Assembly (NCBI GenBank): GCA_025453715.1
Contig: JALOPT010000093.1
Coordinates: forward strand, 1 to 6,514
Direction: 5' to 3'
DNA: 6,514 bases
Origin: Methanoregulaceae archaeon
Lineage (GTDB): Archaea; Halobacteriota; Methanomicrobia; Methanomicrobiales; Methanospirillaceae
The first letter of the stretch is position 1; each line of letters begins with the position of its first letter. Shown one piece after another: positions 1 through 5,307 of this stretch. A program made the translations under genes and the position numbers. The notes under the pieces were generated by a model. That model had not been told where the DNA came from. It saw only the letters and a program-made list of their open reading frames with translations, and ran no database searches.

Positions 1-251
1 TATTCAAAGCGATATCGAAGCTGCCTGTACCAGGTGCAGTGGAACTTGAACTTGCAAGGCGGATTATCACTGATCTTTCCGGGGACTTTTCGATTGCCGA
101 TTATCATGACACGTTCCGGGAGGCCGTCGAACAGATGCTAATGAAAAAACTTGCCGGTGAAAAGATCGTATACGAGAGCCCACACCCCGAAGAGGCGAAA
201 GAGCTGATGCAGGCATTAAAAGAGACGCTGGCAGCATTGCAGGGAACATAA
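1..251 (+). CDS. ku: Ku protein, C-terminal part (gene cut by window start)
   Basis: This is the C-terminal 82 residues of a bacterial-type Ku, the homodimeric ring protein that binds double-strand DNA ends and recruits LigD in non-homologous end joining. The reading frame is open from base 3, so the GTG at 39 is an internal valine and not a start. The visible segment has the signature of the region after the Ku core: VELELARRIITDLSGDF, then ADYHDTFREAVEQML and a Lys-rich KKLAGEKI stretch. It ends in a helical tail (EEAKELMQALKETLAAL) with TAA at 249-251. The tail is short and lacks the long Lys/Pro-rich extension seen in some actinobacterial Ku proteins. The gene lies 16 bp upstream of ligD on the same strand, the classic ku-ligD pairing. 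The bridge, DNA-binding ring and promoter lie outside the window, so their integrity cannot be judged. Confidence 0.9.
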   Translation, partial: FKAISKLPVPGAVELELARRIITDLSGDFSIADYHDTFREAVEQMLMKKLAGEKIVYESPHPEEAKELMQALKETLAALQGT

Positions 252-267
252 ACGCAAGGTTTTCCCA

Positions 268-1827
268 ATGATTTCGCGGTATTACCTCCCAATGAATTCA
301 AAGCCTGCACCAGGGCCGTTTTCTGGCGAGGACTGGCTTTTTGAGATAAAATGGGACGGGGTGCGTGCGATTGCATATATCAATGAGAAGGTTTCAGTTT
401 TGAGCCGGAATGGTAAAGAACTCACTGGCAGATTCCCGGAGCTTGCAGAACTTCGTGAACTGGCCCCCCATACCGTCCTTGACGGGGAGATCGTGGTAAT
501 GTCAGGTGGGAGACCTGACATACAGGAACTCCTCCCGAGAATTGTTTCCCGGAGCGGGGCTGCCCTCCCTCCAGGAACTATACCGATCACCTACATCGTT
601 TTTGACATCCTTGAACAGGACGGTGTTCCGCTGGTCGACCTCCCCCTTACCGAACGGAGACGATTATTGTTGCAGCGGGTAAAAGGAGGACCGCACGTTG
701 TAATTTCTGAACCCGTTGAGTACCGGGGAACTGAATATTACCGTGCAGCAGTCCAAAAAGGTCTCGAAGGAGTCATGGCCAAACGAAAGGACAGCGTATA
801 TGAACCCGGGGTCCGCAGTAGCAGCTGGCTGAAAATCAGGCAGCAAAAAACCTGCGACTGCGTGATTGCCGGTTATACAGGGGGTAAAGGCAGTCGTGTT
901 TCATCTTTCGGTTCTCTGATCCTGGGCCTTTATCAAAAGTTACCTCGGCATAACGGCAATGAAATCAATACTGGTAGTTCCACTACCAGTCCCGACAACA
1001 ATCCGGGTGACCTTATCTACATTGGGAAAGTAGGGACCGGGTTTAAAGACAGGGATTTGGTAGTTTTCAGGGAATTGTTTAAAAAGTACGAAACCGGTAA
1101 CCAGCTGCTGACCGTTACGGACCTGGCTGGTGGAGTTACCTGGTTATCACCCGCCCTTGTATGCGAAGTTTCGTACCAGTCGGTTACAAGGGAAAGAAAA
1201 TTGCGCATTCCAGGATTTATCCGTCTCCGTTCTGATAAAACCCCGTCTGAATGTACAATAGATCAGCTGGATACCGCAGTTCCAGAGGCGGATTGGCAAA
1301 TGCTTGGAAAAGAGACAATCATAATGCCACCCCTTCCATCTCCTCTGCCATCGAAAACAGGGATGCCTGAACGAGAACCATTGAAAAAATACCATGAAAT
1401 CAGGCATTTTTCGGTAACATCCGAACCAAAAGGTGATGAAGTGACAGGAAGCGATGAGAATTACTTTGTTGTCCACGAACACCACGCAAGGAACCTTCAT
1501 TTCGATCTGCGACTCGAGCGTGATGGCGTGCTGAAGAGTTGGGCAGTTCCAAAAGGCGTACCTCTTGTTCCCGGTGAAAAACACCTGGCCGTTGCAGTGG
1601 AAGACCACCCGCTGGATTACGGTCATTTCGAAGGGACTATCCCGGACGGCGAATACGGTGCAGGAACGGTCTCGATATGGGATAACGGGCACTATGAAAC
1701 AAAACACTGGGATAATGACAAGATAGAGATCACCTTCCATGGAAAGAGACTGGAGGGGCCATATGCCATGGTAAGGTTTATTCGGGCAGGGAAAAACGAC
1801 TGGCTTCTTTTCAGGGTGGGCAGTTGA
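268..1827 (+). CDS. ligD: LigD-type ATP-dependent DNA ligase with C-terminal 3'-phosphoesterase domain
   Basis: A 519-residue end-joining ligase that seals 5'-phosphate/3'-OH nicks with ATP and probably heals 3' ends first. Residues 1-195 are the nucleotidyltransferase domain: motif I EIKWDGVR with lysine 28 as the expected AMP-accepting residue, motif III LDGEIVV (71-77), IIIa YIVFDIL (109-115), IV EGVMAKR (167-173) and V WLKIR (187-191). Residues 196-330 are the OB domain, ending in a motif VI-like FIRLRSDKTPSEC; a low-complexity insert lies at about 224-248. Residues 375-519 are the phosphoesterase domain with the expected metal and phosphate ligands: His405, His411, Asp413, Arg415, His447 and Tyr451. 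There is no polymerase/primase domain. The order LIG-PE differs from Pseudomonas (PE-LIG-POL) and Mycobacterium (POL-PE-LIG). The ATG at 268 has a weak AAGG (256-259) 8 nt upstream; an ATG at 292 is in frame but would remove the conserved N-terminal strand. It follows ku by 16 bp and is surely co-transcribed. Confidence 0.94.
   Translation: MISRYYLPMNSKPAPGPFSGEDWLFEIKWDGVRAIAYINEKVSVLSRNGKELTGRFPELAELRELAPHTVLDGEIVVMSGGRPDIQELLPRIVSRSGAALPPGTIPITYIVFDILEQDGVPLVDLPLTERRRLLLQRVKGGPHVVISEPVEYRGTEYYRAAVQKGLEGVMAKRKDSVYEPGVRSSSWLKIRQQKTCDCVIAGYTGGKGSRVSSFGSLILGLYQKLPRHNGNEINTGSSTTSPDNNPGDLIYIGKVGTGFKDRDLVVFRELFKKYETGNQLLTVTDLAGGVTWLSPALVCEVSYQSVTRERKLRIPGFIRLRSDKTPSECTIDQLDTAVPEADWQMLGKETIIMPPLPSPLPSKTGMPEREPLKKYHEIRHFSVTSEPKGDEVTGSDENYFVVHEHHARNLHFDLRLERDGVLKSWAVPKGVPLVPGEKHLAVAVEDHPLDYGHFEGTIPDGEYGAGTVSIWDNGHYETKHWDNDKIEITFHGKRLEGPYAMVRFIRAGKNDWLLFRVGS
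970..990. repeat. Perfect 9-bp inverted repeat inside ligD
   Basis: The arms ACTGGTAGT (970-978) and ACTACCAGT (982-990) are exact reverse complements separated by TCC. They could form a 9-bp stem with a 3-nt loop in mRNA or a small cruciform in DNA. The site encodes part of the Thr/Ser/Asn-rich insert in the LigD OB domain (about residues 234-241). That insert has no conserved motif, so the palindrome is not forced by protein sequence. Its function is unknown. Confidence 0.7.
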
Positions 1828-1879
1828 AAAACTATACCTGATTAATCTGAATTGGTCTCTGTTACTATTCTCATTGAAT

Positions 1880-1886
1880 AAAAAAA
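1880..1886 (-). terminator. Oligo-T tract, candidate terminator of the TPR gene pair
   Basis: On the - strand this is a run of seven T followed by ATT, about 136 nt past the stop of the TPR gene ending at 2023. Archaeal RNA polymerase terminates at short oligo-T tracts without needing a hairpin. The same T7-ATT pattern follows the mutY-like gene. It lies 53 nt past the ligD stop, but on the + strand it reads as oligo-A, so it does not explain ligD termination. Confidence 0.4.
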
Positions 1887-1903
1887 GTACAGGTCTGCTG
1901 AGA

Positions 1904-2018
1904 AGATAGAGGGTTTTCACCCGGAACAGGTCTCAATCCCATATCATCACATAATGTGGGGAATGATCTGCGGATTCCTCCTGACACCTGAAACTTCCGG
2001 GTTTTGTAGATAGAGGGT
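1904..2018. repeat. Direct-repeat-flanked inverted repeat in the convergent intergenic gap (MITE-like remnant or regulatory structure)
   Basis: The 195-bp gap at 1828-2022 between convergent ligD and the TPR gene contains no credible gene. It has an exact 11-bp direct repeat AGATAGAGGGT at 1904-1914 and 2008-2018. Just inside lies an 8-bp inverted repeat: ACCCGGAA (1919-1926) and TTCCGGGT (1995-2002). If a 4-nt gap is allowed, the match continues through CAGGT on both sides. An 11-bp palindrome CACATAATGTG (1948-1958) sits near the middle, and ACAGGTCT occurs twice (1889-1896 and 1926-1933). Direct repeats outside inverted repeats resemble a small non-autonomous transposable element with target duplication, but the inverted repeats do not start exactly at the direct-repeat edges. 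The repeats are seen directly; the element interpretation is speculative. Confidence 0.4.
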
Positions 2019-2022
2019 AATC

Positions 2023-2373
2023 TTACTTACCCATTGCAAGATCGAGAGCAGTCCTCGCACAGGCTTCGGTTTCATGTTGCTGGCCCAGTTTCAGGTGACT
2101 GATGCTCTTGTTATACCAGACTTCGGAATTGCCCGGGTCTATCCGGATTGCCTGATCATAGCAGGTGATTGCCTGGGTATATTGGTCCATATCATCCAGG
2201 CATTTGCCCTTGTTCTCCCATGCTGTAACAAGGTCCGGATAGATGCGAAGCGCCTTATCGAAGAACATGAGGGAGGTTAAGTAGTCTCCCTGGTGCATAT
2301 GCTCAGCCCCTTTGCGGCACCAGAATTCGGCATCCTTCCGGACAGTCATCAGGTGTGGATCATTGGAATACAT
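2023..2373 (-). CDS. Small three-repeat TPR protein, downstream paralogue
   Basis: A 116-residue protein made almost entirely of three tetratricopeptide repeats, at about residues 15-46, 47-80 and 81-113. Each has the usual helix-turn-helix spacing, with Gly/Ala at the turn and Pro or Ala at the end (for example NKGKCLDD...CYDQAIRIDP). There is no signal peptide or membrane segment, so it should be a cytoplasmic protein-protein interaction scaffold; the partner is unknown. The ATG at 2373 has a purine-rich GGGAG (2383-2387) 9 nt upstream. The gene starts 26 bp after the stop of the upstream TPR gene, so the two should form an operon. A gap-free hand alignment of about 102 positions gives roughly 38 identities to that neighbour, including three cysteines and the ending AMG plus a basic residue. 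An old tandem duplication is the simplest reading. Confidence 0.85.
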   Translation of the reverse strand: MYSNDPHLMTVRKDAEFWCRKGAEHMHQGDYLTSLMFFDKALRIYPDLVTAWENKGKCLDDMDQYTQAITCYDQAIRIDPGNSEVWYNKSISHLKLGQQHETEACARTALDLAMGK

Positions 2374-2399
2374 TTTTTTTGGCTCCCGTTTTATTCTCC

Positions 2400-2759
2400 T
2401 TATCTCCCCATTGCAATGTCTATTGCCCTCCCTGTGCAGTGTAACGCCTCACCAGGGTTTCCAAGTTTTTGCAGTGTCATACCCTTGTTGTACCAGCTTT
2501 CCGCGTCATATGGGTCAATTTCAATTGCCTTGTTATAACACGCTACTGCCTCGCCTGATTTCCCAAGCCGGTCAAGGCAGTCACCCTTGTTGTGATAGGC
2601 CATGGCGCATGCGGGGGAAGTTTCAATGACCTTGTCATACAGCTCGATAGCCAGGTCGAAATTCCCGCTGTTCAGATGTTCATTTGCCTGTGCATACCAG
2701 GGACCGGCCTCGACCGGGATCCCTGCCTGAATAGCCTGCATAGTTAGTCCGTTTATCAT
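2400..2759 (-). CDS. Small three-repeat TPR protein, upstream paralogue
   Basis: A 119-residue TPR protein with three repeats: from AGPWYAQANEHLNSG, from AMAYHNKGDCLDRLG, and from ESWYNKGMTLQKLG. The middle repeat ends in the classic CYNKAIEIDP. No signal peptide or transmembrane helix is visible, so a cytoplasmic adaptor role is likely, with unknown partner. The frame is open to an ATG at 2798, but the ATG at 2759 is preferred because GGGAGGAG lies 6 nt before it, whereas nothing comparable precedes 2798. It is the first gene of a two-gene operon with its paralogue 26 bp downstream. Both proteins share the closing motif A-(I/L)-D-(I/L)-AMG-(K/R) and cysteines in repeats two and three, a stronger resemblance than the generic TPR pattern requires. 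Confidence 0.85.
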   Translation of the reverse strand: MINGLTMQAIQAGIPVEAGPWYAQANEHLNSGNFDLAIELYDKVIETSPACAMAYHNKGDCLDRLGKSGEAVACYNKAIEIDPYDAESWYNKGMTLQKLGNPGEALHCTGRAIDIAMGR

Positions 2760-2765
2760 TTCTTT

Positions 2766-2773
2766 CTCCTCCC
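2766..2773 (-). promoter_or_regulatory. Strong Shine-Dalgarno site that fixes the upstream TPR gene start
   Basis: The - strand reads GGGAGGAG with the GGAGG core at 2768-2772, 8 nt before the ATG at 2759. It is a near-perfect anti-16S match and argues against the longer reading frame starting at 2798. Confidence 0.75.
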
Positions 2774-2811
2774 GGCCCTTTTTTCCGGGCACAATCATGA
2801 ATAACCGGAGT

Positions 2812-2829
2812 GTAATTATGAATTTTTGC
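2812..2829 (-). promoter_or_regulatory. Candidate archaeal promoter for the TPR operon
   Basis: On the - strand an A+T-rich stretch, GCAAAAATTCATAATTA, is centred about 60 nt before the ATG at 2759. A start about 25 nt downstream would give a leader of roughly 35 nt including the Shine-Dalgarno site. An A+T tract at 2911-2925 is an alternative but would give a much longer leader. Apart from these tracts and the ribosome-binding site, I see nothing else in the 178-bp gap 2760-2937. Confidence 0.3.
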
Positions 2830-2917
2830 CACTCACCTTTGCACGGCAGAGGGGGTCAGGATGCTTTTTTCCCTGTTTCTTACAGATGCACCGGCATCCA
2901 TAAACCTGTTAATTTTT

Positions 2918-2923
2918 AAAAAA
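2918..2923 (-). terminator. Oligo-T tract after the Ig-like membrane protein gene
   Basis: Six T on the - strand (followed by A5TT), 14 nt past the stop codon at 2938-2940. The position and composition fit a factor-independent archaeal terminator. The surrounding A+T tract could instead be promoter DNA for the TPR operon. Confidence 0.4.
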
Positions 2924-2937
2924 TCATCGGAGCCGGT

Positions 2938-3621
2938 TCAGAGCACGTTCAGCGTGACTGCCTGCTCTCTCGTCTGGCCAGCCCCGGTAGCAGTAAGGAC
3001 CCCGTTTATTGTTATGCCTGACGGAATGTTTGTCGGGATAGTAAACTGGTACACCGAAGTCTTCGGGAACGGGGGCTGTTCGTCGCCGAGTTCGTATGTC
3101 TGTGAAAAAAAGAGGGCACTTGCTGTTAACGTAAAATGTACCGGTTCCGTCTGACCCTCCCCGCCACCTATACGGAGCGTGTACGAAATCGTCTCACCAG
3201 GTTTTCCACTGGCCGATGCCGGGCTTACTGAGAGCGTGAACGGCTGTGGGGCAACAACACCGGACGAATCGCCATAGGTAGGTGTGACCGGGATACCCGT
3301 TACAGCCGGCTGGTCGGAAATAGCGGGGAAAGAAGTCGGATTTTGCGTAAATACTGGTGTAAGGGGAGCAGTAGTCGGCGGGACCGGAGGGGAAGTCAAT
3401 GACAGGGTAGCTGCAGTTGTGCTTTTAGTTGTCGCAAAGTCCCGGGGTCCGGTTGTTACCGGGTTTGCCAGTGTCATTGATTCCGGGGTATTGGATTTCT
3501 CCATTCCGGGGTTAGAGAGAAAGATTATACCTGCGTATACAAAAAGCCCAACAAGGAGAATGCCCGCGAATAACAGCACGATAAGAATTATTTTATTATC
3601 TGGATTGACCGGTGGTTCCAT
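2938..3621 (-). CDS. Membrane-anchored surface protein with Thr/Pro-rich stalk and C-terminal Ig-like domain
   Basis: A 227-residue protein of no recognised family. Residues 1-10 are short and polar (MEPPVNPDNK). Residues 11-35 form one long hydrophobic helix that should act as an uncleaved membrane anchor, leaving the rest outside the cell. Residues 40-127 are a low-complexity Thr/Pro/Ser/Ala linker (for example TKSTTAATLSLTSPPVPPTT), probably extended and a candidate for O-glycosylation. Residues 128-227 look like a beta-sandwich: FTLSVSPASASGKPGETISY opens it, and strands continue through VYQFTIPTNIPSG to AVTLNVL. The PGE-x-(I/V)-SYT turn is typical of extracellular Ig-like and CARDB/NEW3-like domains. 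No catalytic motif and no PGF-type sorting signal are visible. It could be an envelope or adhesion protein; this is inference from architecture. The ATG at 3621 has only a weak GGGA ribosome-binding site. Confidence 0.8.
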   Translation of the reverse strand: MEPPVNPDNKIILIVLLFAGILLVGLFVYAGIIFLSNPGMEKSNTPESMTLANPVTTGPRDFATTKSTTAATLSLTSPPVPPTTAPLTPVFTQNPTSFPAISDQPAVTGIPVTPTYGDSSGVVAPQPFTLSVSPASASGKPGETISYTLRIGGGEGQTEPVHFTLTASALFFSQTYELGDEQPPFPKTSVYQFTIPTNIPSGITINGVLTATGAGQTREQAVTLNVL

Positions 3622-3667
3622 ACAATCATTTCCCGATGATGTTCAGGTACTAAGAAGCTGGAACAAT

Positions 3668-3674
3668 AAAAAAA
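3668..3674 (-). terminator. Oligo-T tract after the mutY-like gene
   Basis: Seven T followed by ATT on the - strand, about 60 nt past the mutY-like stop codon and just inside the leader region of the next gene. It is likely an archaeal oligo-T terminator. It has the same T7-ATT form as the tract at 1880-1886. Confidence 0.45.
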
Positions 3675-3684
3675 GCAGTCGCCG

Positions 3685-3698
3685 GATATCATAATACA
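3685..3698 (-). promoter_or_regulatory. Candidate promoter of the Ig-like membrane protein gene
   Basis: The - strand reads GTATTATGATATC, the most TATA-like stretch in the 113-bp gap 3622-3734. It lies about 65-75 nt upstream of the ATG at 3621. A start about 25 nt downstream would fall in or beside the T7 tract, so the two signals overlap and only one may be real. Confidence 0.25.
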
Positions 3699-3734
3699 AC
3701 CAAGTCAACCTTTGCCTGACTCAATATCCGCTAC

Positions 3735-4583
3735 CTATGGATGAAACCTGACACTATCAGATTCAATAGTGACAAACCCATCCCGGGCAAGTGCCAGGAG
3801 GATTTGCCTTGTCCGTTCGGGACTTTCACCGATAGTGGCAATTAATTCATTTTCTTTCATGGTTCCATCCCTTAACAGCAGCCCGAGGACCTGGCCTCGT
3901 ATCTGCCTGTCGGACCCTTCAAATGCCGTCTGCCGGTTATACTTGGTGCTCCGGCGATTCGGGTTTGGTGAACGCCGTCCCAGTACTGAACCATAGTCCA
4001 TCAGGGCATAGTACCACTCGCGGGGTTGCCTGACGTCAAGTGTCTTTGCAACAATGGGCATGATTTCGCTGTCAGAAACAGGTACCTGTTCACCAAAGAA
4101 GCAATGAATATACACTCTCCTGATATTAGTTTCAATAAAAACCGTTGGCCGGTTAAACGCAAACGCCACGATTGAACCGGCAGTTGCCTTTCCAATTCCG
4201 GGAAACCCGCATAGTACAACCTCATTATCCGGGATTACCCCGGAAAACCTGGAGACTACGAGCCCTGCAATCTCGCGAAGGGCAATTGCCCGCCGGTTAT
4301 ATCCCATCCCTTTCCAGACACCAAGGACATCAGCCAGTGAGGCATCCGCAAGCGACCAGACATCAGGAAATGCTGAAATAAACTGCGGGTATTTTACCAT
4401 TACCCGCGGTACCTGTGTCTGCTGGAGCATGATCTCAGATACAAGGATGTAATATGGGTTGGTCGTCTTTCGCCACAGGAGGTCATGCCGCCCGTTTCTG
4501 CGGTAAAAATCCAGTAATTTTTCCCGGAAGCTACAAATAGCACGTTCATCAGGCAGGTCTTTTCTCTTTTGATCACCTGGCAT
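3735..4583 (-). CDS. MutY-like HhH-GPD DNA glycosylase without 4Fe-4S cluster
   Basis: A 282-residue member of the endonuclease III/MutY superfamily, which removes damaged or mispaired bases in base excision repair. The N-terminal core has SEIMLQQTQV (49-58), the MutY helix carrying the catalytic Glu (Glu50) and Gln wedge. The helix-hairpin-helix is LCGFPGIGKATAGSI (124-138). The bifunctional-lyase Lys of endonuclease III is absent (Ala133). The catalytic loop reads VFIETNIRRV, putting Glu151 where MutY has Asp. The Cys-rich 4Fe-4S loop is missing: only Cys17, Cys125 and Cys161 exist, and ALMDYGSVLGRR is followed by NPNRRSTKY. In place of the MutY NUDIX-like 8-oxoG domain, residues 226-282 look like a small winged helix. 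ATG 4583 is chosen over 4664 because AAGGAG lies 5 nt before it and the conserved protein begins there. Related cluster-less MutY-like proteins exist in archaea and candidate-phyla bacteria as I recall; the substrate is uncertain. Confidence 0.85.
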   Translation of the reverse strand: MPGDQKRKDLPDERAICSFREKLLDFYRRNGRHDLLWRKTTNPYYILVSEIMLQQTQVPRVMVKYPQFISAFPDVWSLADASLADVLGVWKGMGYNRRAIALREIAGLVVSRFSGVIPDNEVVLCGFPGIGKATAGSIVAFAFNRPTVFIETNIRRVYIHCFFGEQVPVSDSEIMPIVAKTLDVRQPREWYYALMDYGSVLGRRSPNPNRRSTKYNRQTAFEGSDRQIRGQVLGLLLRDGTMKENELIATIGESPERTRQILLALARDGFVTIESDSVRFHP

Positions 4584-4588
4584 ATCTG

Positions 4589-4594
4589 CTCCTT
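4589..4594 (-). promoter_or_regulatory. Shine-Dalgarno site that decides the mutY-like start
   Basis: AAGGAG on the - strand, with CAGAT between it and the ATG at 4583. This excludes the longer frame from 4664, whose extra 27 residues are Cys/Pro-rich and unlike any glycosylase N-terminus. The rest of the 94-bp gap 4584-4677 shows no clear promoter. Confidence 0.7.
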
Positions 4595-4677
4595 TATTAC
4601 ATTCCACAGGCAGGAAGCAACTTGCCCGTGGCCCACCTGGATAACATACGGTATACTGTGGCAATCAAAGCGGTAGA

Positions 4678-5178
4678 TCAGGCCTGTGAATTGCTGCCGG
4701 GTTGCCAGTTGTCGAGTGTCTTCAGGCTGCTAAAGTCCTCGTGCCCGTTCCGCACGGAAAATATACGCTCGATATAGCAATGGTCCACCAGGCCGGAGTT
4801 TGAACCGGGAAGGCGGAACCATGTCCCTTCCGAATTCACAATACCGCATATCTCGTATCTCCCATCCCCGGTGTCCCTAATAACCATGATGCCAATATCA
4901 GGGTCATATACGGGGGATTCCTTTTGTAACTGCAGGATATCCCCCGGGGAATATATTCCAGGGATCCCGTCATCTGCGAATGCCTGCCCGGGTAATGGGT
5001 AATTGAACAGCGGGGGCAGGTCATTTTCGTTGTTTCCAGGCGCCCCGTCCGGGAACGGGTCGCTATGTACCATCGCGGAACCCATGCAGCCGGCGGAATA
5101 AACACTTATAAAAACCAGGACAACCAGAACAGGAACTCCAACAATTTTTTTATTCAGGTCTGCCACCTCTGCTTTCAA
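4678..5178 (-). CDS. Small putative lipoprotein of unknown function
   Basis: A protein of up to 166 residues that I do not recognise. It has a lipoprotein-type leader: two lysines, a hydrophobic stretch VGVPVLVVLVFISVY, then SAGC with Cys31 as the likely lipidated residue. A flexible Asp/Pro/Asn-rich linker (about 38-75) follows. The compact C-terminal domain starts near YSPGDILQL and holds several probable beta strands (GIMVIRD, RYEICGIV, GTWFRLPG, YIERIFSV); Cys111 and Cys134 could pair outside the cell. The lipobox is imperfect because Ser rather than a Leu-like residue is at -3. The start is ambiguous: TTG at 5178 has no ribosome-binding site and GTG at 5166 lies within one. GAGGTGG (5163-5169) is well placed for the CTG at 5157, which would give MNKKIVGV, an ideal short leader of 159 residues in total. 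It lies between mutL and the mutY-like gene with no evident functional link. Confidence 0.7.
   Translation of the reverse strand: MKAEVADLNKKIVGVPVLVVLVFISVYSAGCMGSAMVHSDPFPDGAPGNNENDLPPLFNYPLPGQAFADDGIPGIYSPGDILQLQKESPVYDPDIGIMVIRDTGDGRYEICGIVNSEGTWFRLPGSNSGLVDHCYIERIFSVRNGHEDFSSLKTLDNWQPGSNSQA
5163..5169 (-). promoter_or_regulatory. Shine-Dalgarno site pointing to a CTG start for the lipoprotein gene
   Basis: GAGGTGG on the - strand is followed by CAGAC and then CTG (5155-5157), in frame with the lipoprotein. It lies inside the longest reading frame, downstream of the TTG at 5178, which suggests the true start is after it. Confidence 0.45.
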
Positions 5179-5251
5179 GGGTATTGTAGCGGTAGTAATA
5201 TGACAGGGAATTAATTGAAAATATCGGTCCGGCCAGAAACTGCCATATCAG

Positions 5252-5267
5252 GAATTTAAAATTAAAG
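5252..5267 (-). promoter_or_regulatory. Candidate promoter of the lipoprotein gene (or mutL termination tract)
   Basis: The - strand reads CTTTAATTTTAAATTC, the strongest A+T tract in the 129-bp gap after mutL. As a TATA element it would put transcription start near 5230, giving a leader of roughly 50-75 nt. Because it lies only about 40-55 nt beyond the mutL stop, its T-rich part could also stop mutL transcripts. Confidence 0.35.
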
Positions 5268-5287
5268 CGCTAACAAAGAGATCCCGG

Positions 5288-5301
5288 ATCACAGCGGTGA
5301 T
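5288..5301 (-). terminator. Small hairpin just past mutL, weak terminator candidate
   Basis: ATCAC and GTGAT form a 5-bp stem around a 4-nt loop, 7 nt beyond the mutL stop codon. Only a CTTTG follows, not a real T-run, so termination may depend on the A+T tract further on. Confidence 0.25.
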
Positions 5302-5307
5302 TATTAC

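Noticed and set aside
39..41. GTG at 39 as a translation start for a small 70-residue protein
   Set aside because: The frame is open to the window edge and the protein is the C-terminus of Ku, so this codon is an internal valine.
1147..1920. Long - strand open frame of 257 codons opposite the 3' half of ligD
   Set aside because: It is antisense to well-conserved ligD motifs, is rich in Phe, Cys and Trp in a way typical of shadow frames, has no domain and no convincing ribosome-binding site.
2760..2798. Extension of the upstream TPR protein to the ATG at 2798
   Set aside because: The strong GGGAGGAG ribosome-binding site lies inside this extension and directs initiation to 2759.
2861..3154. 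+ strand open frame of 97 codons starting in the gap before the Ig-like gene
   Set aside because: Most of it is antisense to the Ig-like domain, and no homology or translation signals are visible.
4584..4664. Extension of the mutY-like protein by 27 residues to an ATG at 4664
   Set aside because: No ribosome-binding site precedes it, while AAGGAG sits 5 nt before the ATG at 4583, and the added residues do not resemble a glycosylase.
4680..4687. CAGGCCTG palindrome at the lipoprotein stop codon
   Set aside because: An 8-bp palindrome of this kind is expected by chance in a window of this size and has no supporting context.
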